From positions 1,748,530 to 1,812,529 of the forward strand of contig NZ_NKFP01000006.1 in the NCBI RefSeq assembly GCF_002215035.1: 64,000 nt of DNA, given 5' to 3'. The position numbers and the translations under genes were made by a program. How positions within the stretch are numbered: the stretch's first letter is position 1; the number at the start of each line of letters is the position of its first letter. The stretch is from Leptolyngbya ohadii IS1. Its GTDB lineage: Bacteria; Cyanobacteriota; Cyanobacteriia; Elainellales; Elainellaceae. Shown here piece by piece: positions 45,324 through 54,824 of this stretch. The notes below the pieces were generated by a model, which worked only from the letters and a program-made list of their open reading frames with translations, was not told the origin of the DNA and made no database searches.

Positions 45324-45380
45324 CCTCCCACCCCTCCCTAAAAGATGCGCCACGCTGCCCCAACACATCCCACGCCTTCC

Positions 45381-46217
45381 CTACTCCCTACTCCCCCTAA
45401 CCTCCCTCACCATCCGATCGAAATACCAGTTCAACCCCGGCGCAATCACACTATGCAGCTTTGCCAGAACTGACATCTCCGTACCAGGGGCGATCGTAAA
45501 TGCCTGCTTTTGCAGTCCGGTCATAATCTCGCGGGCAACCCCGTCGGCACTCCAGGTTTCTGCCGTGGCAGTAATGCGTTTGGTTTCGGGGGGTTTGGTT
45601 TTGTTCTCCTCCACAAGCTGGGGAGTATCGGTGTCCGGGGGATAGACGATCGACACCCCAATGCCCATTGGTTTCAGTTCCCCCCGCAGCGACTCTGCCA
45701 AACCCCGCAGGGCAAATTTACTGGGGCTGTAGGGCGTGTAGCCGTAGATGCCAATCAGTCCAGCTCCAGAGGAAATCATGGCAATCTGTCCCTGACCTTG
45801 AGCCATCATCGCGGGAACCACTGCCCGGATGCAGTACAGCGACCCGAAGTAGTTAATTGCCATCGTTCGCTCAAAAATCTCGATCGGCAAGTCCTGAAAG
45901 TATCCGGGATGAGCAATTCCGGCACAGGTAACAAGCAGCGCCGGAGATCCCAAAGCCGCGATCGCCGCCTGTATTGCCGTTTCTGCCTGAAGCCGATCGG
46001 ATACGTCCGCTGAGTAGATGCAAACCTGCTGATCAGCCCTTCGACAATAGGCGACAATTTCCTGCTGTGCCAGAGCCAGCTTTTCAGGATCGCGTGCCAC
46101 GATCGCCACATTTGCTCCTTGCTGAACAAGACGCTTTGCCAGAGCTTTGCCAATGCCGCTCGATCCGCCCGTAATAATCGCCGCTTTTCCCGTCCAGTCT
46201 GCTAAAGGTTTAGCCAT
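45381..46217 (-). CDS. SDR oxidoreductase, 3-ketodihydrosphingosine-reductase-like
   Basis: Classical SDR of 278 residues: NADP-binding GGSSGIG (~17-23), VTCAGIAHPG, catalytic Ser in MISSGAG and Tyr/Lys in YTPYSPSKFAL. The segment VYPPDTDTPQLVEENKTKPPETK matches the PPDTDTP motif typical of 3-ketodihydrosphingosine (ketosphinganine) reductases, which reduce 3-ketosphinganine in sphingolipid synthesis. Cyanobacteria seldom make sphingolipids, so another long-chain ketone substrate is possible. The C-terminus has a hydrophobic/basic tail that may touch the membrane. On the same strand as its neighbours. Confidence 0.82.
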   Translation of the reverse strand: MAKPLADWTGKAAIITGGSSGIGKALAKRLVQQGANVAIVARDPEKLALAQQEIVAYCRRADQQVCIYSADVSDRLQAETAIQAAIAALGSPALLVTCAGIAHPGYFQDLPIEIFERTMAINYFGSLYCIRAVVPAMMAQGQGQIAMISSGAGLIGIYGYTPYSPSKFALRGLAESLRGELKPMGIGVSIVYPPDTDTPQLVEENKTKPPETKRITATAETWSADGVAREIMTGLQKQAFTIAPGTEMSVLAKLHSVIAPGLNWYFDRMVREVRGSRE

Positions 46218-46235
46218 GCGATTGAGTCCTGTAGA

Positions 46236-46937
46236 CTAGCTCCCCCGTCGTTCCATTTCCTGCTTCAGAGCAGATAGGGTGTTGGCAAGGGTGCTTCTGT
46301 AGATGTTAAAAAACAGCCCCCTGGTTGGCGATGATCCCGGATCAACCGTCACCTGATGAGTAATCAAAACCTGATTGTTGCCTCTGGGCTGAATTCGCCA
46401 AACGCCTTGCAGCGACTCCACATCCCCCTCCACCAGCGAAAAGGAAATCTGCTGCGGATAGCTCTCCACTGAGGAAATCACGACTCGACTGCGGCGCGTA
46501 AAAGCTAGAACGCGAATCACGTTTACCTGCTCAAACACCTTCCGGTTGCCGTTGCTTTGCAGTACCCGACTTTCAGCCACACTCGGAATAAACGACGAGA
46601 AGCGATTATAGTCCGTCAGCACGTTCCAGGCAGTCTGCGCCGAAGTCCGAACAAGCACCTGCCCCGTAAAAGTGCCGTTCGAGCCAGAAACACTCACCCC
46701 GTTCGATTGAGCAATCTGTAGCTGAGCAATCTGTAACTGGGCAATTTGCATCGGTTCCATTGCAGTTACGATCGCAGATTCAGGAGATTCCAGAGCACTG
46801 ACAGGACGAGCCGCTTCCGCAGTTAAAGCCGTAAGGGCGATCGCTAAACTGCCACCAGCCAAACTGCTCCGGAGCAAACGACGACCCATCCGGACACCGC
46901 TCGATCGCCGATTTCTTTTGAGAGGGGTAAGCATCAT
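46236..46937 (-). CDS. SRPBCC family protein with signal peptide
   Basis: N-terminal basic region and hydrophobic stretch (RRLLRSSLAGGSLAIALTAL) form a signal peptide; the mature protein is a polyketide-cyclase/START-like lipid-binding fold (~90-230): VSVSGSNGTFTGQVLVRTSAQTAWNVLTDYNRFSSFIPSV, FEQVNVIRVLAF, NQVLITHQVTVDPG. A 15-bp stutter codes for QIAQLQIAQLQIAQ (~67-80). Likely periplasmic or thylakoid-lumen lipid/ligand binder; ligand unknown. Just upstream of the SDR gene on the same strand (18-nt gap), so possibly the same transcript. Confidence 0.8.
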   Translation of the reverse strand: MMLTPLKRNRRSSGVRMGRRLLRSSLAGGSLAIALTALTAEAARPVSALESPESAIVTAMEPMQIAQLQIAQLQIAQSNGVSVSGSNGTFTGQVLVRTSAQTAWNVLTDYNRFSSFIPSVAESRVLQSNGNRKVFEQVNVIRVLAFTRRSRVVISSVESYPQQISFSLVEGDVESLQGVWRIQPRGNNQVLITHQVTVDPGSSPTRGLFFNIYRSTLANTLSALKQEMERRGS

Positions 46938-47059
46938 GAGAATGCAGCAGGAAAGACAAAATTCAACCCATTATGCTATGCCCTTTCCGTTTGAGCAAAT
47001 TGAGCAAATGAGAATAGCTCGGTTCCCCTGAACGGGAAGCCAGGGGGCGGTTCGGAATC

Positions 47060-48025
47060 CTAAGCAACAAACAGCGGCAGCGTACAGCAAAGCCGGGTAA
47101 TTCCTTCTGTTTCAGCCGCAGCCTGCTCAAATTGAACGGGGGTTTCAATCAGCGTAAGCTGTCCTCCCATTAGTTCCAGAATTGCCCGTTGGCTCAATAA
47201 TTGCAGTCCGATCGAGGGAGGAACGGGCGATCGCTTCAGGAGATCCAGAATGTTTTGCCTCTCTGAGGCTTGGTTAATCGCTTCAGCAGTTCCCCTCAGC
47301 ATCGGCAGCAGGTCGATCGATTCCTGCCAGCATTCCGCCGGACGCTGATCGACAATTTCAATCTGCACAGTTTCCTGCCGAATCTCCAGGGTCAACCGGA
47401 CAAATCCCTGCTGCATCACTCGAAGCGGCATATCCACTAAATTCAGCAACACTTGCCGGAGTCGCCGTTCGTCTGCCAGAACCCTAATCGCGGGATCGGG
47501 CAATTGAATTTCGAGCTGCAACCCCCGATTTTTTGCCTGGAGTCTGGTGGCTTGCTCAACGTCCGCTAGAATTTCGCCGAGAGGAACGGGTTCTAAATTC
47601 AGGCTGGCGGTTTTCTGAACGAGCTGGGAAATCTGAATCAGCTCATCCATCAGCCCCAGCATCTTTTGCGCCGCACCGTATGCCTGCGCTACAAATTCCC
47701 GTTCCTCCTCCGGACTGTCGCACAGGTCAGCCAGAATCAGCTGATGCAGACCAATTACGCTATTAATGGGCGATCGCAGTTCGTGGGATGTGCGCGCCAG
47801 AAAGCCTGCCTGAAACTGCGCCATTTCGATCGCCGCCTGATACGCCAACCGGGTTTGATGCAGTTCTGCCCTAAGTGCCTGAATTTCGGCTCGGTCACTT
47901 TCCGTCTGCTGCGTATCTTGATCGCCCTGAGGCTCGAAAGCACCTGAAGTTTGAGGACTGGAAGGATTAATTAAGGAATCTGAAACCTGGAGATTGGAGT
48001 CAGCATCGGGGGCACTTGCTGTCAT
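47060..48025 (-). CDS. Atypical histidine kinase
   Basis: A 321-residue protein with a coiled coil (~45-70) and a HisKA domain including the phospho-acceptor H-box FLARTSHELRSPINSVIG (~75-92). The HATPase part (~150-321) keeps the N-box-like region DERRLRQVLLNLVDMPLRV, but the glycine-rich G1/G2 boxes (DxGxG, GxGLG) are not visible: IEIVDQRPAECW occupies the G1 place. It may be inactive as a kinase or bind ATP unusually. No membrane span or sensory domain, no response regulator next to it. Confidence 0.75.
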   Translation of the reverse strand: MTASAPDADSNLQVSDSLINPSSPQTSGAFEPQGDQDTQQTESDRAEIQALRAELHQTRLAYQAAIEMAQFQAGFLARTSHELRSPINSVIGLHQLILADLCDSPEEEREFVAQAYGAAQKMLGLMDELIQISQLVQKTASLNLEPVPLGEILADVEQATRLQAKNRGLQLEIQLPDPAIRVLADERRLRQVLLNLVDMPLRVMQQGFVRLTLEIRQETVQIEIVDQRPAECWQESIDLLPMLRGTAEAINQASERQNILDLLKRSPVPPSIGLQLLSQRAILELMGGQLTLIETPVQFEQAAAETEGITRLCCTLPLFVA

Positions 48026-48291
48026 AAGTTTCTTTACACCTGTGCTTTACACCTGAATTTGTTTAAGCCAAAGTTGAGGGATGCCAAAAGGTTTATACGA
48101 CGATAATTCTCTAATCAAGCTTTAATTCCCGAATTCGGGATACTTTATGCACCCATCCTTAATTTCGCTTTAATTTCATCTTGGCTTTAATGCCGATCTT
48201 TCATGCTGATTAAGGGGTACCCGATCGCTACAGCAAGAGGGGACTGGCTCAATCCTGCATCTCGTTTCCTATCCCATTAAAGACCCTAACC

Positions 48292-49884
48292 ATGACCGCT
48301 GGAACCCCTACTTCTGGAACTCCTTCCGTAACACGCGCCTACGATTTCATCGGTTTTGGTGATGAACTTCCCGGCATCCTTGCCCTGGTTGCTGCTGCCA
48401 GAGAATATCGACGACGAACAGGCGTTTTTCCGCGTTCCCTACTGTTGTTTAAGGGGGATTCCCAGCAGGGAATAGGGGGACATCTGGTACGGGGCGGACT
48501 GGCTTATCTCGATCGCAGTCGAGTGCCCCCGGAGATTCGTGCCAAGTATGGACTGCCCGATTTTGGCGATGGTTCAACCCTGTACAATGAATTCTTACAA
48601 AAATCAGGTGTAGTTCAGGTGGCGCTGGACGGCAGACGGGCAGATACGGTGCTGCGGCAAATGCTTCGCGAGGCAGGCGTTGATATCCTGAGTCGGGTTG
48701 AAATCGAGTCGGTGATCAGGGAGGGTTCGCAGATTAAGGGCATTCGCCTGACGAAAGGTGAGGTTTACCTGGCGGAGCAGTTCATCGATTCCACTGTTAA
48801 TGCAGAACTGGCACAGATGGCAGGGGTCGCAAAGCGGTCTGGCTTCGGGACAATCGGCTTGCCCCAATCAGAGCTATCGGTTTCGCTGGTGTTCGAGACG
48901 GAGGGGCTAGATCCCTATGCGCTGAAGCAGATTGAGCTGGAATACATCAAGCGATTCAGCAATCCCGCAGACCAGGAGGCACAGCGATTTTTAAATGCAG
49001 CGGTCGATGGCGATCGCGGGCTGGCAAATTTGCTGCGGCTGGAACTTGTCGATCAGTTCGGCAAACCTCGCTCTATGTGGATTGGTCCAGACTATATCGA
49101 CATTCCCACCAAAGCCCTGTCGATCGCCTACCACGCCTATCGCGGCACAAAACTCTCGCTGGGGGAAAGCTTTTCCATCCTGGACAATGCCAACATTGCG
49201 CGACTGGGAAATGGACGGCTCTCCTGGAATGCCCTGCTGTTCTGGGTAAATGCGGAGCAGGCGGAAACCCTGGCACGATCGGGCGCAAAACCCACCGCTG
49301 CCATGCTGACCGAAATGACCTTTATCGATCGCTGGTTTAAGAGTCTTGGCGCAACACGAGTTCGATCGATGCCGGAACTCTATATTCGCCATGCCGGAAA
49401 CATTACAGACGTGGTTCAACCCCTCAGCGGCACCCAGATGCTTTTCGGCGGCATTCCCTCAGCGGAGGCATTGGGCACGTTTGGCTACCACTTCGATATT
49501 CGCGGCGGCATTGACGGCTACAAGGAACGGGCGGAGGAAAAGGGAATTAAGCAAATTTATTTCCAGCCGCCTCTGTTCAACGTGGGAATGCGTCACGCGA
49601 TCGTCAAAAGCCTGTCTAACTTAGCAGTCATCAGTCCGGGATCGGGTTTCACAGGGCTAGCCAGTTCAGCGGGTCGCATCGTGGAATTCAACGCAGGCGT
49701 GGGTCAGGCGATCGGCATTGCGGCAGCGATTGCCCTGTTGTCCAAACGACCTTTGACCCAGATCGCCAATTCAGAAGTGCGATCGGTTCTATCCCAGACG
49801 GGTAGACTGCCCCGCATCTATCCCCTTGTTTTTCCAGAAGAAGCCGCCCAGCTGCAAAAGCTCGAAAGGGCACTCGCGCCCTAA
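48292..49884 (+). CDS. FAD-dependent oxidoreductase
   Basis: A 530-residue protein of the FAD-dependent oxidoreductase family. The N-terminus YDFIGFGDELPGILALVAAARE replaces the canonical GxGxxG with GFGDELPG, and the FAD-adjacent glycine-rich loop follows at KGDSQQGIGGHLVRGG (~62-77). The C-terminal end GSGFTGLASSAGRIVEFNAGVGQAIGIAAAIAL is the second FAD-contact region. Reaction unknown. It stands alone between a histidine kinase gene and convergent small genes. The ATG at 48292 has no strong Shine-Dalgarno sequence. Confidence 0.75.
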   Translation: MTAGTPTSGTPSVTRAYDFIGFGDELPGILALVAAAREYRRRTGVFPRSLLLFKGDSQQGIGGHLVRGGLAYLDRSRVPPEIRAKYGLPDFGDGSTLYNEFLQKSGVVQVALDGRRADTVLRQMLREAGVDILSRVEIESVIREGSQIKGIRLTKGEVYLAEQFIDSTVNAELAQMAGVAKRSGFGTIGLPQSELSVSLVFETEGLDPYALKQIELEYIKRFSNPADQEAQRFLNAAVDGDRGLANLLRLELVDQFGKPRSMWIGPDYIDIPTKALSIAYHAYRGTKLSLGESFSILDNANIARLGNGRLSWNALLFWVNAEQAETLARSGAKPTAAMLTEMTFIDRWFKSLGATRVRSMPELYIRHAGNITDVVQPLSGTQMLFGGIPSAEALGTFGYHFDIRGGIDGYKERAEEKGIKQIYFQPPLFNVGMRHAIVKSLSNLAVISPGSGFTGLASSAGRIVEFNAGVGQAIGIAAAIALLSKRPLTQIANSEVRSVLSQTGRLPRIYPLVFPEEAAQLQKLERALAP

Positions 49885-49900
49885 CCTAGGTTCAATAAGA

Positions 49901-49928
49901 TAAAAAAACAAGGGACGATCGCCCCTTG
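49901..49928 (-). terminator. Terminator of the 166-aa gene
   Basis: On the minus strand: CAAGGG / CCCTTG stem around CGATCG followed by seven T. It lies ~55 nt after the stop of the minus-strand gene at 49983 and close to the end of the convergent FAD oxidoreductase gene. Confidence 0.8.
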
Positions 49929-49982
49929 CCGTGAAATAAATATGAATTGAAACAAATTGAGCCTTGCTGACAAAACCGCTGT

Positions 49983-50483
49983 CTAGCTCTTAACCTGCTT
50001 CGCGATGTTGCGGAAGTAGTCCATGCTAGGACCGGGACGACGACGGCTACCGCTCGTTTGAATCAGGTAGTTGGGTGCAAAGGTCTGATCGGTTTTAGCA
50101 GGGGCAGCAGGCTTAGCCGGAGCAGCAGGTTTTTCTGCCTCGGCTTTTGCTTTACGTGCCTTTTTGCCATTTGCAGAGCCGTTTGCTGCACCATTCGCGG
50201 GGGCTTCTGCGATCGCCGACTTGACGGTTTCCAGGGGTGCCGGAGCCAAATCTGCTTTTGCCGTTGCCGTTTCAGTAGCCGACTTTGCTGCCGTTGCGGT
50301 CGCCGTTGCAGTCGCCGTCGCTTTCGCAGGCTCTACCTTTTTCACTTCTGCCGCAGGCTTTTCCGATGCGGGTGCCCCTGCCGGGAGTGGTTCCGCTTCC
50401 ATGTAGTAATCCGATTTGCCGATCCCTAACAGTTTGCTCAGGAAAGCAAAGATTCCGCCGATTAATTTACCGATGAAGCCCAT
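49983..50483 (-). CDS. Low-complexity hypothetical protein with conserved ends
   Basis: A 166-residue protein. An N-terminal amphipathic or membrane-touching helix (MGFIGKLIGGIFAFLSKLLG) is followed by ~100 residues of Ala/Lys/Pro/Thr-rich disordered sequence (including ATATATATATAA) and a conserved-looking C-terminal stretch FAPNYLIQTSGSRRRPGPSM. Small amphipathic N-terminal helix plus a disordered linker plus a short binding motif is a scaffold-like layout. Function unknown. A clean terminator follows. Confidence 0.75.
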   Translation of the reverse strand: MGFIGKLIGGIFAFLSKLLGIGKSDYYMEAEPLPAGAPASEKPAAEVKKVEPAKATATATATATAAKSATETATAKADLAPAPLETVKSAIAEAPANGAANGSANGKKARKAKAEAEKPAAPAKPAAPAKTDQTFAPNYLIQTSGSRRRPGPSMDYFRNIAKQVKS

Positions 50484-50803
50484 ATCTCCGATCGCTCCTA
50501 GTGATACCTTAATCCAGTTTCAGAACAGATGATTGCAAACGCAGGCAGATACGAACACAGACCCCTGCAAACTTTGCAGATAAGGTCTACCTGAATGAAC
50601 TCGTGAAATGGGTTTTCTCGAAATCAGTCCAGGAAAAACAATATTTTATGGTGCCCTTCAAGTCTTCCAGACAGAAAGTAGGGCGTTGGGCTTAATTGAC
50701 CCTCCAGCTATGAGCCTATCACGAGATGCTGTTCCGATATTCAGGAATTTAACACCCCGCTACAGTCTCCCTGGTAGTTCTTTGGCAATTCGCCCAAACC
50801 TGC
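50484..50803. other. Intergenic region upstream of the 166-aa gene
   Basis: 320 nt between ffh and the 166-aa gene, both on the minus strand. I see no supported gene, promoter consensus or repeat. Confidence 0.4.
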
Positions 50804-52288
50804 CTAAAGGGAACCAAATCCCTTGCGCTTCTTCTCTTTTTTCTTCTTTTTGCCGGGGGCACCACCCGGATAACCGCGCCAGCCTGGAGGGGGTGCATTG
50901 CCCGCATTCCCCATCGGATTGCCGCCGCCAAACATACCGCCCATGCCACCCATACCGCCCATACCGGGCATTCCCATTCCGGGGAAGTTCCCCTGCCCCA
51001 TCTGCTGCATCAGCGTCCGCATTTTCTGGAAATCACTGATCAGCTTGCTGACATCCTCGACCTTATAGCCAGCCCCCTGGGCAATCCGACGACGACGGCT
51101 GGGGGAACTGGCAAGCAGATCTGGATCGCGTCGCTCTGCGATCGTCATGGAGCTAATCATTGCCTCCACTCTTCTGAGCTGTTCCTCACCCTGGCGAAGC
51201 TGCTCATCGGAAATTTGCTTGCCCATACCCGGAATCAGCTTGACGATGCCTGCCAGCGATCCCATGTTTTTCATCAGGCGGGTCTGCTTCAGGAAGTCCG
51301 TGAAGTCAAACTTGGCGGTGAGGATTTTCTCCTGAAGCTTTTCTGCCTCCGCCAGATCGACTTCTTCCTGCGCTTTCTCCACCAGCGTCAGCACGTCACC
51401 CATGCCCAAAATTCGCTGTGCCATCCGATCAGGATAAAAGGGCTGAAGTGCCTCAACTTTTTCGCCCACCCCGATGAATTTAATCGGCTGTCCAGAAATT
51501 CGCCGCACCGAGAGGGCTGCTCCACCCCGCGTATCGCCGTCCATTTTGGTCAGAATAGCGCCCGTGATGCCAATCTGATCATGGAAAGTACGGGTGAGGT
51601 TGGCGGCTTCCTGTCCGGTCATCGCGTCCACCACCAGCAAAACTTCGTGGGGCTTCACGGTGTCCTTGATCTGCGCCAGTTCCGCCATCATTGACTGGTC
51701 AATCTGCAAACGACCCGCCGTGTCAATAATTACCGTATCAATGCCGTCTGCCTTCGCTTTCTCTACGCCCTGCCGCGCAATCTCAACCGGATTGGTATCC
51801 TTGCCCAACTCAAACACGGGTACGTTAATCTGCTTACCCAGCGTGATGAGCTGATCGATCGCCGCCGGGCGATAAACGTCGGTTGCCACCAGCATGGTGC
51901 TGCGGTTCAGCTTCCGAAGGTGCAGCGCCAGCTTTGCCGTAGCAGTCGTTTTACCCGTCCCCTGAAGACCCGCCATCAGCACGATCGTCGGAGGTTGATC
52001 CACTTCCGCCAGAGGCACGTTGGTTTCGCCCATCAGGGCAGCCAGCTCGTCGTAGACAATTTTGATAAACTGCTGACCCGGATTTACTCCCGCAACGACT
52101 TCTGCGCCCAGCGCCTTCTCCTGCACATCTGCGACAAAATCCTTCACCACCTGAAGGTTAACGTCTGCCTCCAGCAGGGCACGCCGCACTTCCCGCAGGG
52201 CATCCTGGATATTCGCTTCAGAAATTTTGTCCTGCCCCCGGAGCTTCTTCCAGGCAGATTCCAGGCGATCGGATAATGCTTCAAACAT
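50804..52288 (-). CDS. ffh: Signal recognition particle protein Ffh
   Basis: SRP54 GTPase that, with SRP RNA, delivers membrane-protein-synthesising ribosomes to FtsY at the membrane. NG domain: Walker A GLQGTGKTTATAKLA (~105-119), DTAGRLQ, TKMDGDTRGGA. M domain: methionine-rich helices (LMKNMGSLAGIVKLIPGM, FQKMRTLMQQMGQGNFPGMGM) and a GMGGMGGMGGMF tail ending in a lysine-rich stretch. Start ATG 52288 (MFEALSDRLESAWKKL is the universal N-terminus), 494 residues; the frame is open a further 32 codons but these are not part of Ffh. SRP RNA is not in the window. Confidence 0.96.
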   Translation of the reverse strand: MFEALSDRLESAWKKLRGQDKISEANIQDALREVRRALLEADVNLQVVKDFVADVQEKALGAEVVAGVNPGQQFIKIVYDELAALMGETNVPLAEVDQPPTIVLMAGLQGTGKTTATAKLALHLRKLNRSTMLVATDVYRPAAIDQLITLGKQINVPVFELGKDTNPVEIARQGVEKAKADGIDTVIIDTAGRLQIDQSMMAELAQIKDTVKPHEVLLVVDAMTGQEAANLTRTFHDQIGITGAILTKMDGDTRGGAALSVRRISGQPIKFIGVGEKVEALQPFYPDRMAQRILGMGDVLTLVEKAQEEVDLAEAEKLQEKILTAKFDFTDFLKQTRLMKNMGSLAGIVKLIPGMGKQISDEQLRQGEEQLRRVEAMISSMTIAERRDPDLLASSPSRRRRIAQGAGYKVEDVSKLISDFQKMRTLMQQMGQGNFPGMGMPGMGGMGGMGGMFGGGNPMGNAGNAPPPGWRGYPGGAPGKKKKKEKKRKGFGSL

Positions 52289-52446
52289 AGGCTTTAGAGA
52301 TTCGGCTTCAGAAAATAGCTTTAGATTCGGCTTAAACCAGGCTTCAAGGAAAACAGACAAGCAGCAGCCCTGCCGCCAGTCCATCTATACCATTGTAGAG
52401 ACTGATGGAAAGAGTCGCGACGCCGATTTTGCTCTGCCAATTTTAC

Positions 52447-53094
52447 TTAGCGATCCTTGAGTACCCTCGCCCCCCGATACAGCAGATACAGACCCACCAT
52501 TTGCACGAGATGGTACAAATCGTTGTGGTTGAAAGGTGCGATTGCCATCCGAAACGCCAGAATTATTCCTGCCGCCAGCGAAACCACAATTCCACTACAA
52601 AGCCACAGCGCACTTTCCCGCTGCCCTTTCGGCTGATGAATCAGCTCACCAATCAACTGCCAGAATTGCAGCACCAGCACCACCAAAATCGCAGACAAAT
52701 AATCGATCGCCACCGGAACGAACTGCTCGTACTGCCCCACCTGGGCAAAATAAATCGCTGACTTACTGCCGATCGCCCCCAGCACTACCCAGCGCAGCCA
52801 TCCCGATACCACGCTCAAAATCGTTCCCAGCAGCATAAAAAAACTGGCGCAGCCGATCGCATAGCCCATCAGATGCCACAGGTGATTCAGCAGCGATAGC
52901 GTTAAAATCGGAGCAAAGCCGTGACAGGTTCCCCCTGCTGCCGCCGCCACTGCCACCCAGCCAAAGGCAACTCCCCAGAAAAAGCGCGATCGCTGAAAAT
53001 TTCGTTCATTCTTCCATAGCAGTCCCCCTGCCAGAAAACTTGCCTCTAGGGCGATCGCATAGTCCGTGAGCGTCGTGATGGGCTCAGCCAGCAT
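52447..53094 (-). CDS. Polytopic membrane protein of unknown function
   Basis: A 215-residue protein of about seven hydrophobic helices beginning EPITTLTDYAIALEASFLAGGLLW and ending NDLYHLVQMVGLYLLYRGARVLKD. Histidines in the spans (GGTCHGF, NHLWHLMG, FNHNDLYHL) might bind metal or quinone-like ligands. It resembles DUF6962-like proteins, but that is from memory of the pattern. ATG 53094 is used; upstream only a TTG. Divergent from the CYTH gene with ~90 nt shared. Confidence 0.65.
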   Translation of the reverse strand: MLAEPITTLTDYAIALEASFLAGGLLWKNERNFQRSRFFWGVAFGWVAVAAAAGGTCHGFAPILTLSLLNHLWHLMGYAIGCASFFMLLGTILSVVSGWLRWVVLGAIGSKSAIYFAQVGQYEQFVPVAIDYLSAILVVLVLQFWQLIGELIHQPKGQRESALWLCSGIVVSLAAGIILAFRMAIAPFNHNDLYHLVQMVGLYLLYRGARVLKDR

Positions 53095-53183
53095 TACGTC
53101 CAAACCTTTGAACGAACCTTTGAACGGCTATTTGGTCGCATATTTGATCGCATACGAGCTGATCGCAGAGGAAGAAAACCGTT

Positions 53184-53660
53184 ATGGGCATTGAGATTGA
53201 GCGAAAGTTTCTTGTAAAGGACGATCGTTGGCGATTGCAAGCAACCGCAACTCCCTATCGTCAGGGCTATATTCTAGCGACGAAAGAGCGGGTCGTTCGA
53301 GTCCGAATTGCCGGAGAAAAGGCATATATCACCATCAAAGGTGAATCCTCTGGTAGCGCCAGGGCTGAATACGAGTATCCCATTCCTGTTACCGATGCCG
53401 CAGAACTGCTGGATACCCTTTGCGATCGTCCCCAAATCGAAAAAGTCCGACACCGACTACCGATCGGCGATCTGGTCTGGGAAATTGACGAATTCCACGC
53501 CGAAAATGAAGGACTGATCATGGCAGAAGTCGAACTGCCCAGCGCCGATTATCCCGTCCAACTCCCCGACTGGATTGGCGAAGAAGTCACCAAAGACCCC
53601 CGCTACTACAACGCCTATTTATCAAAGAATCCTTACCAGACCTGGAAGGCTTCTACTTAG
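53184..53660 (+). CDS. CYTH domain protein (triphosphate-tunnel family)
   Basis: A 158-residue CYTH/TTM enzyme with the defining N-terminal EIERKFLV (EXEXK motif, 4-11), then GYILATKERVVRVRIAG and AYITIKGESSGSARAEYEYPI with alternating acidic and basic residues of the tunnel, LVWEIDEFHAENEGLIMAEVELP. Bacterial members hydrolyse inorganic triphosphate or similar. Complete in length. Convergent with holB, whose stop lies 12 nt away. Confidence 0.93.
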   Translation: MGIEIERKFLVKDDRWRLQATATPYRQGYILATKERVVRVRIAGEKAYITIKGESSGSARAEYEYPIPVTDAAELLDTLCDRPQIEKVRHRLPIGDLVWEIDEFHAENEGLIMAEVELPSADYPVQLPDWIGEEVTKDPRYYNAYLSKNPYQTWKAST

Positions 53661-53671
53661 GCGATCGACTC

Positions 53672-54631
53672 TCACCCCAACTCCTGCATTCGCATCATCG
53701 TCACCTCCCACACTAACTGTGGCTGTACATACTGCAAAAGCTGGCGTCGCGTCGTTTCAAGCAGCGGTAAAAAGCCAGTCTGCTGCTGTTGCCAGTAATG
53801 CTGCTGCAAATAGTCCACCAGCCAGAGCTGTGCCTCCGTATCCAAATTCCGCACAATCTGCCGCGCCAGATCCAGCGCCTCCCTTAAACTGCCCGGAACG
53901 CTAGTCGCAGCCGCCAACACCTCCGGCAAAACCGTCTGAAGCTGCTGCCAATGGACGATCGCCTCCCCCGGACTCCCCTGCGCCAACGCCAGAATTTCTG
54001 AATGGTCAAGAATTTCCCCCTGTCCAATCTGCGTCAAAATTTGCGCCATCGTCCCGCCATCCAGCCGATAGAACGGAATCTTCTGACAGCGAGAAACTAG
54101 CGTCGGCAACAGCGACTCCGGACTGGGCGCAATCAAAATCAGCGTTGCCTGCCCCGGCTCCTCCAGCGTTTTCAGCAGACCATTGGCAGCCGCTTCCGCC
54201 ATACTGTCCGCCTGATCCAGCACAATCACCGATCGGGGAGCCTCCAGCGGGGAACGACTCAAAAACCGGGCAATCTCCCGAACCTGCTCCAGTCGAATTT
54301 CTGGCAACGATCGCCGTTTAATCCCCAGTTCCGCCGCCTCTGCCAGAGAGACCAGCTTCCCCTGATGCAAATAGGTCGGCTCCACCCACAGCAAATCCGG
54401 ATGGTTCCGCTGCCGAATTCGCTGCCTTAATGTCTCAGAAATCGGATCCAGCGGCTTCTTCGCCAACAGCAACTCCGCAAAACAGCAAGCTGCTAAACTC
54501 CGCCCCACCCCCGCCGCCCCCGCAAACAAATAAGCAGGCGCAACCCTCTCCTGACTCACCGCCCGGCTCAAAAGCGCGATCGCCTGATCCTGCCCCAACA
54601 GCGGCACAAAACTCCCCAACCCCTGCCTCAT
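53672..54631 (-). CDS. holB: DNA polymerase III delta' subunit
   Basis: AAA+ clamp-loader subunit delta' of the replicative polymerase. FVPLLGQDQAIALLSRAVSQERVAPAYLFAGAAGVGR is the family start; the Walker A lysine is replaced by Arg (GAAGVGRSLAA), as in delta' subunits, which do not hydrolyse ATP. Further markers are IVLDQADSMAEAAANGLLKTLEEPG and a PTLVSRCQKIPF arginine-finger region. From ATG 54631 it has 319 residues. The frame can be opened to 54730, but the additional codons translate a low-complexity island. The usual tmk neighbour is not here. Confidence 0.88.
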   Translation of the reverse strand: MRQGLGSFVPLLGQDQAIALLSRAVSQERVAPAYLFAGAAGVGRSLAACCFAELLLAKKPLDPISETLRQRIRQRNHPDLLWVEPTYLHQGKLVSLAEAAELGIKRRSLPEIRLEQVREIARFLSRSPLEAPRSVIVLDQADSMAEAAANGLLKTLEEPGQATLILIAPSPESLLPTLVSRCQKIPFYRLDGGTMAQILTQIGQGEILDHSEILALAQGSPGEAIVHWQQLQTVLPEVLAAATSVPGSLREALDLARQIVRNLDTEAQLWLVDYLQQHYWQQQQTGFLPLLETTRRQLLQYVQPQLVWEVTMMRMQELG

Positions 54632-54762
54632 TAATTCCACCTTCTCCTCCTTCCCTGAACTCGCCCCCATTCTACAAACTCCCTCATCCCCTCCACCCCT
54701 ACTTTCCCACCCACCCCAACCTCTAGCCATACGTTACGCTGCGCTAACACATCCTACGTCAC

Positions 54763-54824
54763 TCCACCCATCCACCCATCCACCCATCCACCCATCCACC
54801 CATCCACCCATCCACCCATCCACT
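54763..54824. repeat. (CACCCATC)n 8-bp tandem array
   Basis: About 7-8 consecutive copies of an 8-bp unit on the plus strand, in the gap between holB and rplS. It is the end of a longer C-rich island (about 54650-54845). Confidence 0.95.

Noticed and set aside
54763-54824. CRISPR or origin iterons
   Set aside because: The 8-bp units are directly adjacent with no spacer, no DnaA boxes or dnaA/dnaN nearby.
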